From: an uncultured Oscillospiraceae bacterium
Lineage (GTDB): Bacteria > Bacillota > Clostridia > Oscillospirales > Acutalibacteraceae
Reading direction: 5' to 3'
NCBI GenBank assembly: GCA_900549055.1
Contig: URNB01000021.1
Span: 1-24,564, forward strand
DNA: 24,564 nt
The notes beneath the pieces are model-generated. The model was given only the letters and a program-made list of their open reading frames with translations. It had not been told where the DNA came from and ran no database searches. Shown here piece by piece: positions 14,793 to 22,816 of the stretch. The position numbers and the translations under genes are program-made. Positions within the stretch are counted from its first letter, which is position 1. Each line of letters opens with the position of its first letter.

Positions 14793-15374
14793 ATGGAAAC
14801 AAAAAACAAACCCGTCTACAAACTGACCTTCAGCGCCGTTATGGTAGCGCTGGCGTCCGCCTTAAGCCTTATAAAGCTTTACGAGCTGCCCCTCGGCGGC
14901 GCGGTAACCCTTTTGAGCATGCTGCCGATTGTGGTTATATCTATTTCCTTAGGTCTTAAATGGGGCGTAGGTTCTTCATTCGTTTATTCGCTGATTCAGC
15001 TGTTCTTCGGAATAGTGATGGACGGTCTGCTCGGCTGGGGACTCACACCGGCATATCTTGTAGGCACTATTTTCCTTGATTACATAATCGCCTTTACCGT
15101 TTTGGGCTTTGCGGGCGCGTTTGCGAAAAAGGGCTATGCGGGAATGCTTGCCGGCATTTCGCTTGTGTTCGTGCTGCGCTTTATTTCACACCTGTTTTCG
15201 GGAGCTATTCTTTTCGGTATCCCGGAGAAATGGGCGGATAAATTCAACAATGTTTGGCTGTATTCGGCAGCCTACAACGGCTCTTATATGCTTCCCGAGC
15301 TTGTAATAACCCTTATTGCCGCAGCAATCATTTTCCGTCTGCCGCAGGTTAAAAAGGCATTTAATCTTAAATAA
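14793..15374 (+). CDS. thiT: ThiT, thiamine-specific S component of an ECF transporter
   Basis: A 193-residue membrane protein that captures thiamine and works with a shared EcfA-EcfA'-EcfT energising module encoded elsewhere. Seen: about six hydrophobic segments, the family's first-helix pattern MVALASALSLIKLYELPLGG, a GLKWGVGSSFVYSLIQLFFG segment, and an LDYIIAF segment. The ATG at 14793 has AAGGAGTG 8 bases upstream; an in-frame ATG at 14724 would begin inside the riboswitch terminator and is rejected. Expression should fall when TPP is plentiful. Confidence 0.94.
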   Translation: METKNKPVYKLTFSAVMVALASALSLIKLYELPLGGAVTLLSMLPIVVISISLGLKWGVGSSFVYSLIQLFFGIVMDGLLGWGLTPAYLVGTIFLDYIIAFTVLGFAGAFAKKGYAGMLAGISLVFVLRFISHLFSGAILFGIPEKWADKFNNVWLYSAAYNGSYMLPELVITLIAAAIIFRLPQVKKAFNLK

Positions 15375-15471
15375 TTTTAAAAATGACAAATGAGGAAACG
15401 GGAGAAAAACGGAGCATTTTAAAGAAAAGCAGAGATTGCGAACTTTAAATTAAAATTTTGAAAATTCGGTG

Positions 15472-15500
15472 TTGACTTTATATCCCGAGTGTGGTATTAT
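15472..15500 (+). promoter_or_regulatory. rplM-rpsI promoter
   Basis: TTGACT (15472-15477), a 17-base spacer and TATTAT (15495-15500). The short leader has no recognisable L13-binding structure. Confidence 0.75.
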
Positions 15501-15546
15501 AATTGAGCTGTTTAAATAACGAAAGATTTTTTGGAGGTTTTGAATT

Positions 15547-15975
15547 ATGTCTACATTTATGGCAAAACCTGCTGAAATTCAGCGTAAATGGTATATAATC
15601 GACGCTGCTGACAGACCGCTCGGCCGTACCGCCACCAAGGTTGCGGATATCCTTCGCGGAAAGTTAAAGCCGGAGTTTACTCCCCATGTCGATTGCGGCG
15701 ACCATGTTGTCGTTATCAACGCTGATAAGGCGGTTTTAACAGGTAAAAAGCTTGAAAAGAAGTTCTATCGCCGTCACACCGGCTATATCGGCGGTCTTAA
15801 AGAGGTTAAGTATTCCTCTCTTATGAAGACCCGCCCCGAGCTCGCTATGGAGCTTGCCGTTAAGGGTATGGTGCCGGATACTACGATCGGCCGCAAAGCT
15901 CTTACCAGACTTCACATTTACAGCGGCACCGAGTACGCTCAGGTTGCCCAGAAGCCCGAAAAGCTTGAATTTTAA
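15547..15975 (+). CDS. rplM: 50S ribosomal protein L13
   Basis: A 142-residue ribosomal protein of the large subunit. Seen: KPAEIQRKWYIIDAADRPLGR at the start (interrupted here for length), LRGKLKPEFTPHVDCGDHVVVINA, YRRHTGYIGGLK, and a PDTTIGRKALTRLHIY segment, all landmarks of L13. GGAGG sits 10 bases before the ATG. Codon choice is more uniform than in neighbouring genes, as expected for high expression. It forms the usual pair with rpsI 17 bases downstream. Confidence 0.97.
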   Translation: MSTFMAKPAEIQRKWYIIDAADRPLGRTATKVADILRGKLKPEFTPHVDCGDHVVVINADKAVLTGKKLEKKFYRRHTGYIGGLKEVKYSSLMKTRPELAMELAVKGMVPDTTIGRKALTRLHIYSGTEYAQVAQKPEKLEF

Positions 15976-15992
15976 GAAGGGAGACAGAAACA

Positions 15993-16391
15993 ATGTTTGA
16001 AGCAAAGCCTTATTTCTACGGAACAGGCAGAAGAAAAAGTTCTGTTGCCCGTGTTCGTCTTTATGCAGGTACCGGAAAGGTTACCGTTAACGACAGAGAT
16101 ATTGACGATTACTTCGGTCTTGAAACACTCAAGCTCATCGTTCGTCAGCCTCTCGTTCTCACCGGCACTGCCGATAAGTATGATGTTGTCTGCCGCGTTG
16201 CAGGCGGCGGCGTTACCGGTCAGGCAGGCGCTATCCGCCACGGTATTTCCCGTGCGCTTCTTCAGTCCGACGCAGAGCTTCGCGCCGAGCTTAAGAAGGC
16301 AGGCTTCCTCACACGCGATCCGCGTATGAAGGAAAGAAAGAAATATGGTCTCAAGGGCGCTCGCCGTGCACCGCAGTTCTCAAAGAGATAA
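15993..16391 (+). CDS. rpsI: 30S ribosomal protein S9
   Basis: A 132-residue small-subunit ribosomal protein. Seen: YGTGRRKSSVARVRL at the N-terminus, GGGVTGQAGAIRHGISRAL in the middle, and the strongly basic tail ending in PQFSKR that reaches the P-site tRNA. The ribosome-binding site is AAGGGAG. It is the last gene of the rplM-rpsI operon and is followed 14 bases later by a terminator. Confidence 0.97.
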   Translation: MFEAKPYFYGTGRRKSSVARVRLYAGTGKVTVNDRDIDDYFGLETLKLIVRQPLVLTGTADKYDVVCRVAGGGVTGQAGAIRHGISRALLQSDAELRAELKKAGFLTRDPRMKERKKYGLKGARRAPQFSKR

Positions 16392-16405
16392 TTATTTATC
16401 ACGGA

Positions 16406-16456
16406 AAACGACTTGCTTGCAGAGCATTTGCTTTGCGGCAAGTCGTTTCTTCTTTA
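16406..16456 (+). terminator. Terminator after rpsI
   Basis: A perfect 11-bp stem AAACGACTTGC (16406-16416) / GCAAGTCGTTT (16438-16448) with a 21-base loop, followed by CTTCTTTATATTTT. The loop holds a smaller GCA..TGC pair. Confidence 0.82.
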
Positions 16457-16600
16457 TATTTTGTGGTTGTTTATCCAATTAAAAATATCACTATAATCGG
16501 TCTGTCCGGAAGCAACCGAAAGACCAAGCGAAACCAATTCCGCTTGTGTATAATCTATTTCAATATTATATCTGTTATTAAAAAATAGCGTTGAATTTGA
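16454..16600 (-). pseudogene. C-terminal remnant resembling a Doc (death-on-curing) toxin
   Basis: On the minus strand an open frame with no start gives 48 residues including NIEIDYTQAELVSLGLSVAS, then GQTDYSDIFNWINNHKI and a stop at 16454. A hydrophobic stretch, then IEIDYTQ-x-EL, then VASG and a terminal W-I-x-x-H is the C-terminal pattern I associate with Firmicute Fic/Doc-family toxins. The catalytic HPFxDGNKR-type motif is absent because everything upstream is replaced by the YcxB-like gene, whose last 23 bases overlap it in another frame. A truncated remnant is the best reading; family assignment is by memory. Confidence 0.42.
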
Positions 16601-17231
16601 ATATTAAGCTGATTATAGTTCCTATTACAGAAAAAACAACAAGTAAAATCAAAAGCCGCAAAGTCCATTTTTTATCATTAGAGCAATTAATAAATTTTTT
16701 CTTCTTAACAAGAGGGCATTTTTGTATTATAAAGTTTTTAACCTCATCAACATTTGCATTGAGGTTATTTTTATTTATTGTAATATATAGGTTATGTTGT
16801 AAATGCAGGAGTAAGAAATTCTTGGTTTCAAAAAATTTTGTAATTTGATAATAAAAATACTCTCTTTTAACGCCTTCCGAATCAGTAACAACCCTGTCTT
16901 CAAAAAGCTCATAGCTTGTACTTATTTCCTTGCCCGCCGATATTAAAGTTCTTTCGTAATCGATTTTTGTTGATTTATTTATTCCATGATACAACAAAAA
17001 GAAAATGAGTGATATGATTACGGATAAAGCTACTGTATCAAAATTTTTAGCCAATATATTTACCGCAATTTCCAAAACAGTAAACGGGAAAAAGAATATA
17101 AGTGATTTTTTCATTCGGTTATAACCCACCGTAGAAAAATCATAGTATAAATCACGGCTCATTAAAACGCTTGTTGTGTAAATAGCCGGTTTACTTTCTT
17201 CATTATTTACATTTGTGATGTTTTCATCCAT
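16578..17231 (-). CDS. YcxB-like membrane protein of unknown function
   Basis: A 217-residue protein. Seen: two closely spaced hydrophobic helices around residues 44-85 (SLIFFFPFTVLEIAVNIL and TVALSVIISLIFFLLYHG), a central soluble domain with the pattern YELFEDRVVTDSEGVKREYF followed by YYQITKFFETKNFLLLHL, which is the hallmark of YcxB-like proteins, and a third hydrophobic segment at the C-terminus (about 191-213). The start is supported by AAGGAGAG. The sequence is AT-rich and lysine-rich compared with core neighbours, suggesting recent acquisition. Function of the family is unknown. A broken relative precedes tsaE at 8955-9221. Confidence 0.7.
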   Translation of the reverse strand: MDENITNVNNEESKPAIYTTSVLMSRDLYYDFSTVGYNRMKKSLIFFFPFTVLEIAVNILAKNFDTVALSVIISLIFFLLYHGINKSTKIDYERTLISAGKEISTSYELFEDRVVTDSEGVKREYFYYQITKFFETKNFLLLHLQHNLYITINKNNLNANVDEVKNFIIQKCPLVKKKKFINCSNDKKWTLRLLILLVVFSVIGTIISLIFKFNAIF

Positions 17232-17257
17232 ATAAAGCTCTCCTTGATTTGTGACTT

Positions 17258-17380
17258 TTAAAACTCATTTGAAATAGGCTCTTTAAAATCGCGAGAAACA
17301 AATTCAATATTGTAGGTTTCTTTTATTTCATCCACCGACATATAATCAAAACTGTCCCTTTTCTTTTCGGCATATAAGAA
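17258..17380 (-). pseudogene. Short unrecognised open fragment upstream of the YcxB-like gene
   Basis: A minus-strand frame of 40 codons ends YMSVDEIKETYNIEFVSRDF and then KEPISNEF with a stop at 17258. The only internal ATG (17341) has no clear ribosome-binding site and would give 27 residues. It reads like the tail of a small protein but I do not recognise it. It may be debris from the same acquired segment. Confidence 0.25.
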
Positions 17381-17403
17381 TTACGAAGAGCAAAAACCGA
17401 AAA

Positions 17404-17447
17404 TAAAAACTGCATCCCGGCCGAAAAGGGGAGAGACGCAGCTTTTT
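17404..17447 (-). terminator. Terminator for the purine permease gene
   Basis: On the minus strand, AAAAGCTGCGTCTC pairs with GGGATGCAGTTTTT using a few G-U pairs, followed by ATTTT. It lies 27 bases beyond the permease stop. Confidence 0.7.
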
Positions 17448-17473
17448 TCAGAATAGAGCTATCGGCAGTTTCC

Positions 17474-18922
17474 TTAATGTGTAAGGAAGAACATTGCGAT
17501 AAACAGGGCGGTTACGACCCATGTGCCGATTTTTATCTGCTTTATTTCGCCGCAGAATGCTTTGATTATTACATATGAGAACAGTCCGAAGGCTATACCG
17601 TAGGATATATTATATGTGAACGGCATCATAGCGATGGTGAGGAATGCGGGCACGGAAACCGAGACATCCTTCCAGTCGATATCCTTAACGCTGCCTATCA
17701 TAAGCACGCCGACATAAATAAGCGCTGCACCGTAGGCATAGGGCGGTATAAGCTTTGCAATCGGAGCGAAGAAAAGTGCAACCGCAAAGGCAGCGGCGGT
17801 CACAAGGGAGGTGACGCCCGTTTTGCCGCCTGCGGCAACGCCTGCAGAGGATTCCACAAAGGTGGTAACAGTGGAGGTTCCGAGCACAGAGCCGGTACAG
17901 GTAGCAACGGCATCTGCCATCATTGCCCTGTCCATATTTGGAACCTCAAGCTCGCCCTTATCGTTTTTAACAAGCAGATTTCCGCCGCGGCAGGCACCGT
18001 ACAGAGTTCCGAGCGTATCGAACATATCAACCATGCAGAACGCCAGGGCGGTGGTTATAAACAGAATAACAAGTCCGCCTACCGAATGACCGTCGGCGCT
18101 TAAATATGCCGAGAAGTCAAAGCCCTCGGTAAATACCTTGCCGAACGCTTCCGAGGCAAAGGCTGAAAATGGCTTAAACGGATTAAAGGAGAGGGTTTCC
18201 GCAAAGCCCTTGTAAAAATCCTTTACGGTGAAGCCTAGGATATAATACAGTCCCGTTCCGCCGAGTATTCCCCAAAGAATAGAGCCCTTAACCTTTTTGT
18301 GTGACAGTACGGCTATAAGCAGGAGGGAGAACACCGCAACTATAAGCGGCATGACCGCGCCCCATCCGGCTCCTCCGAGAAGATTAAAGGACGCCAGCGT
18401 AACGCCTGTCGATTCGCTCGGGATAACCAGCTTTGCGTCCTGCAGTCCCAAAAAGGCAATGAATAAACCGATACCTGCGGGTATGGCAGCCTTTACAACA
18501 TGCGGAATAGCATCGAAAATAATCTTGCGAAGACCCGTGGCGGTAAGCAGCACGAAGATGATTCCGTCAAGCAGCACGAAAACAAGTGCGTTTGCGTAGG
18601 AAAAACCGAGTGTCATGCAAACCGTGTATACAAAAAAGGCGTTGAGTCCCATTCCGGGTGCCTGCGCGAGCGGCAGATTTGACAAAAGACCGATAAGCAC
18701 TGTTCCGATAATTGCCGAAAGCGCCGTTGTGACATACATGGCGTCAAAGGATACAGAGCCGAGGCTTGCAAACATTCCCGAGTTTACAATAAGAATATAC
18801 GCCATTGCAAGGAAGGTGGTAAGTCCCGCGACTACCTCCGTTTTGAGTGACGACCCCATTTCGGTATAACGGAACCTTTTGTCCCAAAACGAGGCGTCTT
18901 TAGTTACATCGCTGTTTTTCAT
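17474..18922 (-). CDS. NCS2-family purine (guanine/hypoxanthine) permease, AzgA-type
   Basis: A 482-residue integral membrane transporter, expected to import hypoxanthine, guanine or adenine with protons. Seen: the N-terminal T-E-V-V-A-G-L-T-T-F-L-A-M-A-Y-I pattern at about 28-43, the AQAPGMGLNAFFVYTV signature near 86-101, an AGIGLFIAFLGLQ segment, FVDMFDT-like MVDMFDTLGTL in the middle, and GTSTVTTFVESSAGVAAGGKTG near 345-366. These mark the AzgA/PbuG branch. There are about 12-14 hydrophobic helices. The start has AAGGGG 7 bases upstream. No purine riboswitch was found in its leader. It stands alone, and it complements uracil salvage by upp. Confidence 0.92.
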   Translation of the reverse strand: MKNSDVTKDASFWDKRFRYTEMGSSLKTEVVAGLTTFLAMAYILIVNSGMFASLGSVSFDAMYVTTALSAIIGTVLIGLLSNLPLAQAPGMGLNAFFVYTVCMTLGFSYANALVFVLLDGIIFVLLTATGLRKIIFDAIPHVVKAAIPAGIGLFIAFLGLQDAKLVIPSESTGVTLASFNLLGGAGWGAVMPLIVAVFSLLLIAVLSHKKVKGSILWGILGGTGLYYILGFTVKDFYKGFAETLSFNPFKPFSAFASEAFGKVFTEGFDFSAYLSADGHSVGGLVILFITTALAFCMVDMFDTLGTLYGACRGGNLLVKNDKGELEVPNMDRAMMADAVATCTGSVLGTSTVTTFVESSAGVAAGGKTGVTSLVTAAAFAVALFFAPIAKLIPPYAYGAALIYVGVLMIGSVKDIDWKDVSVSVPAFLTIAMMPFTYNISYGIAFGLFSYVIIKAFCGEIKQIKIGTWVVTALFIAMFFLTH

Positions 18923-19035
18923 AAATCAATTCCCCTTTTTTATCTTGAGATTATTAAGCGTAGCGTTTTTGCAGCGTTCATCTCCTCTTATGTTTTTATT
19001 AGCGACAATTAATATGCCGACACACACATAATACT

Positions 19036-19064
19036 ATTTTATCACATCCTGCCGAAAAAAGCAA
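19036..19064 (-). promoter_or_regulatory. Promoter for the purine permease (minus strand)
   Basis: TTGCTT (19059-19064), a 17-base spacer and TAAAAT (19036-19041) on the minus strand. It leaves a leader of about 105 bases before the permease start, in which I see no purine aptamer core. Confidence 0.55.
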
Positions 19065-19082
19065 AACAAAAATGCGGTGCGC

Positions 19083-19317
19083 ATGAAAATCAATGTAATT
19101 ACTTCTGCTGCTCTTGAAGACGGTGCTCCCGAAACGGATCTGTTTACCGTCAGATTTTGTTGATTAAAACGGCAATATCTCGGGCGAAGAGCCATCCGTT
19201 TTCCAGAATATCGCACTTAAATACATTAGATGTGCAAATTTGTACAAGCCCAAAGAAAGTAAATACAGTCACGATTATAAATATGTCGGCGAATGGCGGA
19301 AAATAAATCGGATATAA
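19083..19317 (+). pseudogene. Broken small accessory gene (family not recognised)
   Basis: An ATG at 19083 gives MKINVITSAALEDGAPETDL and FTVRFC, then a stop. Shifting frame by one base restores a plausible continuation: NGNISGEEPSVFQNIALKYI, RCANLYKPKESKYSHDYKYV and GEWRKINRI, with a stop at 19317. Both halves look like real protein, so this is most likely a single frameshifted gene of about 75 residues plus an in-frame stop. No ribosome-binding site is seen. The N-terminus resembles small uncharacterised proteins of clostridial mobile elements, but I cannot name the family. Confidence 0.4.
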
Positions 19318-19386
19318 TTGCCGCAGGGAAGCTTAAAGGCTTCCGAATACAAAAGATTTCGTACATTAAAGGAGAGAAAATTAAAA

Positions 19387-20204
19387 ATGTCGGTATTCAG
19401 AGTAGAGCGAACCGGTGATTATACGGTAATGTCGAACCATCATTTAAAAAACCGCGCGTTGTCATTAAAAGCAAAGGGCTGTTATCCTTAATACTGTCGC
19501 TGCCCGATGACTGGGATTATACCCTGCGGGGGCTGGCATACATCAGCCTCGAAAGCGTTGATTCCGTAAGAAGGGCTGTAACAGAGCTTGAAAACGAGGG
19601 ATATATAACCCGCACCCGAACGCGCGATGAGCAAGGCAGACTGCGCGGCACGGAATACATAATAAGGGAGCAGCCCGTGTCGGAAAAACCTGTATCCGAA
19701 AAGCCTATATTGGAAAATCCAACATTGGATAAACCTGCGCAGGCAAAACCTACATTGGAAAATCCAACGCAATTAAATATAAATATATATAATAAAAATA
19801 AATCAAGTGTTTATGAAGAAATCAATCAATCAAATCAATCAAAAGAGGCGGCGGAGCTGACCGAAATCTTACAAAAATGCGAATTGGAGGATTTTGAAAA
19901 GAAGACCGCGCAGATGCTGGAGGACGCAGTAAGAGTGCTTTACTACAAGCAGAGCATAAAGCTATCGGGCGCAGTACTGCCGCAAACGGAAATACGCCGC
20001 CTTTTAAGGCGTGTTGACCGCGATACGCTTATAGACGCGGTAGAGGTATTGCGGTATAACGAGGGTACTGTGCAAAACCCGCAGGGCTATCTCTATTCGG
20101 TTATTTTAAATGCCGTTAACGCCGAACACACAAGCTCTATACTTGATCTGCCGTGCGATATAATAAATGGGGAAATGCTGTATAATCTTGAAAGCACGGC
20201 GTAA
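19387..20204 (+). pseudogene. Frameshifted helix-turn-helix initiator-type protein of a mobile element
   Basis: Behind AAGGAGAG, an ATG at 19387 gives MSVFRVERTGDYTVMSNHHL and then KNRALSLKAKG before a stop. A one-base loss in the G run at 19476-19478 explains this: from 19479 the next frame continues LLSLILSLPDDWDYTLRGLA for 241 codons to 20204. The joined product would be about 272 residues: an N-terminal winged-helix domain common in clostridial conjugative and mobilizable elements, a proline-rich linker with tandem K/N-P-x-x-E/D repeats (about residues 97-129), and a DnaD/replication-initiator-like helical C-terminal part. It could be a sequencing error, a recent mutation or a slip site. 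Convergent with the recombinase operon. Confidence 0.65.
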
Positions 20205-20251
20205 AACAACTGACAGTTTTATTTAAATACAATAGTTAAGCGGCAAGAGGT

Positions 20252-20363
20252 AAAAAATAAAGATCCCCATTCTGATGAATGAGGATCTATGTGTCGATTT
20301 TACAGAAAAGCAAACATTTAAAATTCCTTTTTAAACGCAGATAATTACCCTTTTCTTATCACT
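20252..20363 (-). ncRNA. Short promoter-to-terminator unit, candidate small RNA
   Basis: On the minus strand, a promoter at 20370-20398 would start a transcript near 20363. It ends at a strong terminator at 20261-20288: AGATCC-T-CATTC, 4-base loop, GAATG-G-GGATCT, then TTATTTTTT. The internal pair is U-G on this strand but C-A on the other, so the terminator points left. The only small frame inside is MFAFL behind AAAGGAA. The terminator also serves the recombinase operon ending at 20426. No known RNA family recognised. Confidence 0.4.
20261..20288 (-). terminator. Intrinsic terminator downstream of the recombinase operon
   Basis: A 12-bp stem with one U-G wobble and a 4-base loop is followed on the minus strand by TTATTTTTT. 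It lies between two convergent gene sets. On the plus strand the wobble becomes a C-A mismatch and no T run follows closely. Confidence 0.8.
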
Positions 20364-20369
20364 GTAATT

Positions 20370-20398
20370 ATTATAGCGCAAAAGGGCAGCTTTTGCAA
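20370..20398 (-). promoter_or_regulatory. Promoter-like sequence inside the convergent gap (minus strand)
   Basis: TTGCAA (20393-20398), a 17-base spacer and a perfect TATAAT (20370-20375) on the minus strand, just after the recombinase stop. The spacer contains part of an inverted repeat GCAAAAG / CTTTTGC. Confidence 0.5.
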
Positions 20399-20425
20399 GC
20401 ATTTTTAGAAAGTATTTATGCCTTT

Positions 20426-22063
20426 TTAAGCATAAATAGGCTCTGTAATTTTCACGCCGCCTTTGAGGGTTATTACTATTTTCATATCCTCTGTAACCGT
20501 GATACTGCTCACCAAATACCGTATGATTTCATCGTTATATTCCGTAAACCCTATTTCTTCATCGGAAATACAGGCATTGATTTTTTCAAGCTCGGTTTTG
20601 TATTCCGGGCTTTTGTCAATTTGTGCTTTGAGCTCGGTCATTTGGTTTCTGACATCGGCAATCGAGGCATAGCACTTCTTTATTTCTTCAATATAAAGAC
20701 CCTTATTTCCGCCGGTTGCAAGGCATATCTTTTCGGCAGTTTCCGCCTTGGCTTTAAGCTCGTTTATCATATTTTCAAGCGACTGGTATTCAAGCAGCAG
20801 CCGATTGTCCGACAGGGAATAGGCAAGTAATGTTTTAACCGTGTTTCGCACGTCATTTTCGCTCGGAATGCTTTTTGTAAGCCCGCGGCATATAGCAGCG
20901 TGTAATATGTGTTCTTCAATTCCTTTTGACTGCGGGCAGGCGTCGTTGCCTTTTTCCATATGATAAAGACAGCGCCAGTATATCTTTTTAACGCCGTTTC
21001 TTGTCCATGTTTTCCGTCTGAACGGGCTGCCGCATACTCCGCAGAATAACAGCTCGCTTAATGCGTATTTGCCGCTGTATTTTCCAAGCTCGGTTATACA
21101 GTTTTCGGAAGAACGTCTCTTTGAGCTTCTTTTGGACATTTCCTTTTTGGCAAGCCAGGCAGTTTCACGGTCGATTATTGCGGGGTGATTGTTGGATACC
21201 ATATAGCGGTCCATTTCGCCGCAGTTTCGTATTACTTTCTTGCTTATAAGATTTGGGTGAAAGGACTTTTGGTACAGTATATCCCCGACATATTTTTCGT
21301 TAGTAAGAATAGCCTTTATTCCGGCTTTTGACCATTCATATTTTCCGCGCGAGGTTTTAATTTGCCTGTTTTCAAGATATTCTTTTATTTGCTCAAGAGT
21401 ATTCCCTTGTATGTAAAGCGAATATATTTTCCTTACCGCTTCAGCCTCTTCCGGAATAATAATTATTTCCTTTGTAACCTTATCCCTGCGGTAGCCGAGT
21501 AAATTGAAGTTGCAGTTGTAGCTGCCGCTTTCCATACGTTTGCGTATGCCCCATTTAATGTTGGCGCTTATGTTCTCGCTTTCCGCCTGCGCCAATACTC
21601 CGTATATGCCTATATATGTTTCGCTGTCCTCTGTAAGTGTGTTAATGTTCTGCTCCTCAAAATATATCGCTATACCGAGCGACTTTAAAATGCGGATATA
21701 TGAAATACAGTCGACAATGTTTCTTGCATATCTTGATACGGATTTTATAAGTATAAGATCTATCTTACCGTTTTCACAGTCGCTTATCATACGCAGAAAG
21801 CTTTCGCGCTTTTTTACCTGAGTTCCGCTTATACCCTCGTCGGCATAAATTCCCGCAAAGCGCCATTTGGGATTTTTCCGTATATATTCCGTATAGTACG
21901 CCTTTTGAGTCTCATAGCTGTTTAACTGATCGTCAAGGTCGGTGGATACCCTGCAATATGCGGCTACTCTGAGAGGTCTGTTCGGGTCAAACCGTGCGGC
22001 CTTGGCAGGGTCGGCGGGTATTTTGGTTACAATCTTTCTGCGTTCAGCCGTTGCCGTTTGCAT
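20426..22063 (-). CDS. Large serine recombinase
   Basis: A 545-residue site-specific recombinase of the resolvase/integrase serine family, expected to integrate or excise a mobile element. Seen: the catalytic domain with VAAYCRVSTD (nucleophile S40), YADEGISGT, LILIKSVSRYARN (arginines of the active site) and an E helix; a Recombinase domain (about 190-290); a zinc ribbon (CGVCGSPF.. to ..C..C, about 340-385); and a coiled-coil stretch (about 430-500) typical of large serine integrases. The start overlaps the preceding gene by 20 bases, with GAGGAA inside that gene, so it is translationally coupled. Third gene of a three-recombinase operon. Confidence 0.93.
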   Translation of the reverse strand: MQTATAERRKIVTKIPADPAKAARFDPNRPLRVAAYCRVSTDLDDQLNSYETQKAYYTEYIRKNPKWRFAGIYADEGISGTQVKKRESFLRMISDCENGKIDLILIKSVSRYARNIVDCISYIRILKSLGIAIYFEEQNINTLTEDSETYIGIYGVLAQAESENISANIKWGIRKRMESGSYNCNFNLLGYRRDKVTKEIIIIPEEAEAVRKIYSLYIQGNTLEQIKEYLENRQIKTSRGKYEWSKAGIKAILTNEKYVGDILYQKSFHPNLISKKVIRNCGEMDRYMVSNNHPAIIDRETAWLAKKEMSKRSSKRRSSENCITELGKYSGKYALSELLFCGVCGSPFRRKTWTRNGVKKIYWRCLYHMEKGNDACPQSKGIEEHILHAAICRGLTKSIPSENDVRNTVKTLLAYSLSDNRLLLEYQSLENMINELKAKAETAEKICLATGGNKGLYIEEIKKCYASIADVRNQMTELKAQIDKSPEYKTELEKINACISDEEIGFTEYNDEIIRYLVSSITVTEDMKIVITLKGGVKITEPIYA

Positions 22064-22816
22064 TGCAGATTTCCTCGCTTTCGTTGCTTATTACCGCCCC
22101 GTTTACAAATTCGGCGTAAAAGATACCGTTTTCATCTATAAGAAACCGAGATATTACCGTTTTTAAAATATCTGTATCTATTCCGGTCATAGGCTCAAGT
22201 GCGGCAAGGTATTCTTTTAAAGCGTCGGTCAGCGCTCCGCCGTTATCTGTCACGCAGCAATTGTATCTTTCGGCAGCTAAATTGAAAACAGCTTTCTTTG
22301 CTTCGTCAAATTGTAAACCGTCGCGTAATAAAAGCGCGCTAAAAAGTCTTTCCGAACGCTCGGTATCGGGGCTTGGAATATATGTTTTCTCGGTATGCAT
22401 TTTGTTTCCTTGCCGTAGTTTCTTATACGGGTTATTCTGTCCCCGCAGGCGGCGCAAACGGTATGATACTTAAAATAGCGTATTATATCATTGTCCTTTT
22501 CACGCGCTCCGCCGTGCTTTTTTATACGCATATCTTGGGCTTTCTCAAAAGCTTCGGCAGATATGATTGCGGGATATTCGCTGTCACCTGCATAATGCGG
22601 GTTTTCAAGTATTCTTTTTACGGCGTTTTTCGTCCATACGGTTTTATCTTTAAAATATACGACCTGTTCTTTTGTCAAACCGTCAGCGATTGCCGACAGA
22701 CTTTTGCCGGACAGGTATTCATTGAATATTCTTTTAACCGTTTTCGCTTCCGCCTGATTTACAAAAGGCTTAAATCTTCTTTTTTCGTAACCGAATAAAA
22801 TCATTCTCAGTTCCAT
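22044..22816 (-). pseudogene. Middle recombinase-domain gene, damaged (no resolvase domain)
   Basis: From an ATG at 22816 behind AAGGAG, one frame gives a Recombinase-domain protein without a catalytic domain (starting MELRMILFGYEKRR), up to the first half of a zinc ribbon (HTVCAACGDRITRIRNYGKE) near 22410; it then continues to 22277 in nonsense. A second frame, with an ATG at 22400 behind AAGGAA, gives TYIPSPDTERSERL.. and FNLAAERYNCC.. ending at 22044, which looks like the C-terminal part of the same family. In intact relatives, as I recall them, about 45 residues (second zinc half and linker) join these parts, so a deletion with frameshift is likely. Two coupled ORFs remain an alternative. 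Confidence 0.6.

Noticed and set aside
15501..15546. L13 autoregulatory RNA leader before rplM
   Set aside because: The leader is only about 40 bases and shows no convincing conserved stem.
15997..16329. A 110-codon open frame overlapping rpsI in another frame
   Set aside because: It lies wholly within the well-matched S9 gene, has no ribosome-binding site, and is a by-product of strongly biased codon use.
18923..19035. Purine riboswitch expected before the NCS2 permease
   Set aside because: The leader was read on the minus strand for the purine aptamer core; no such core or three-way junction pattern is present.
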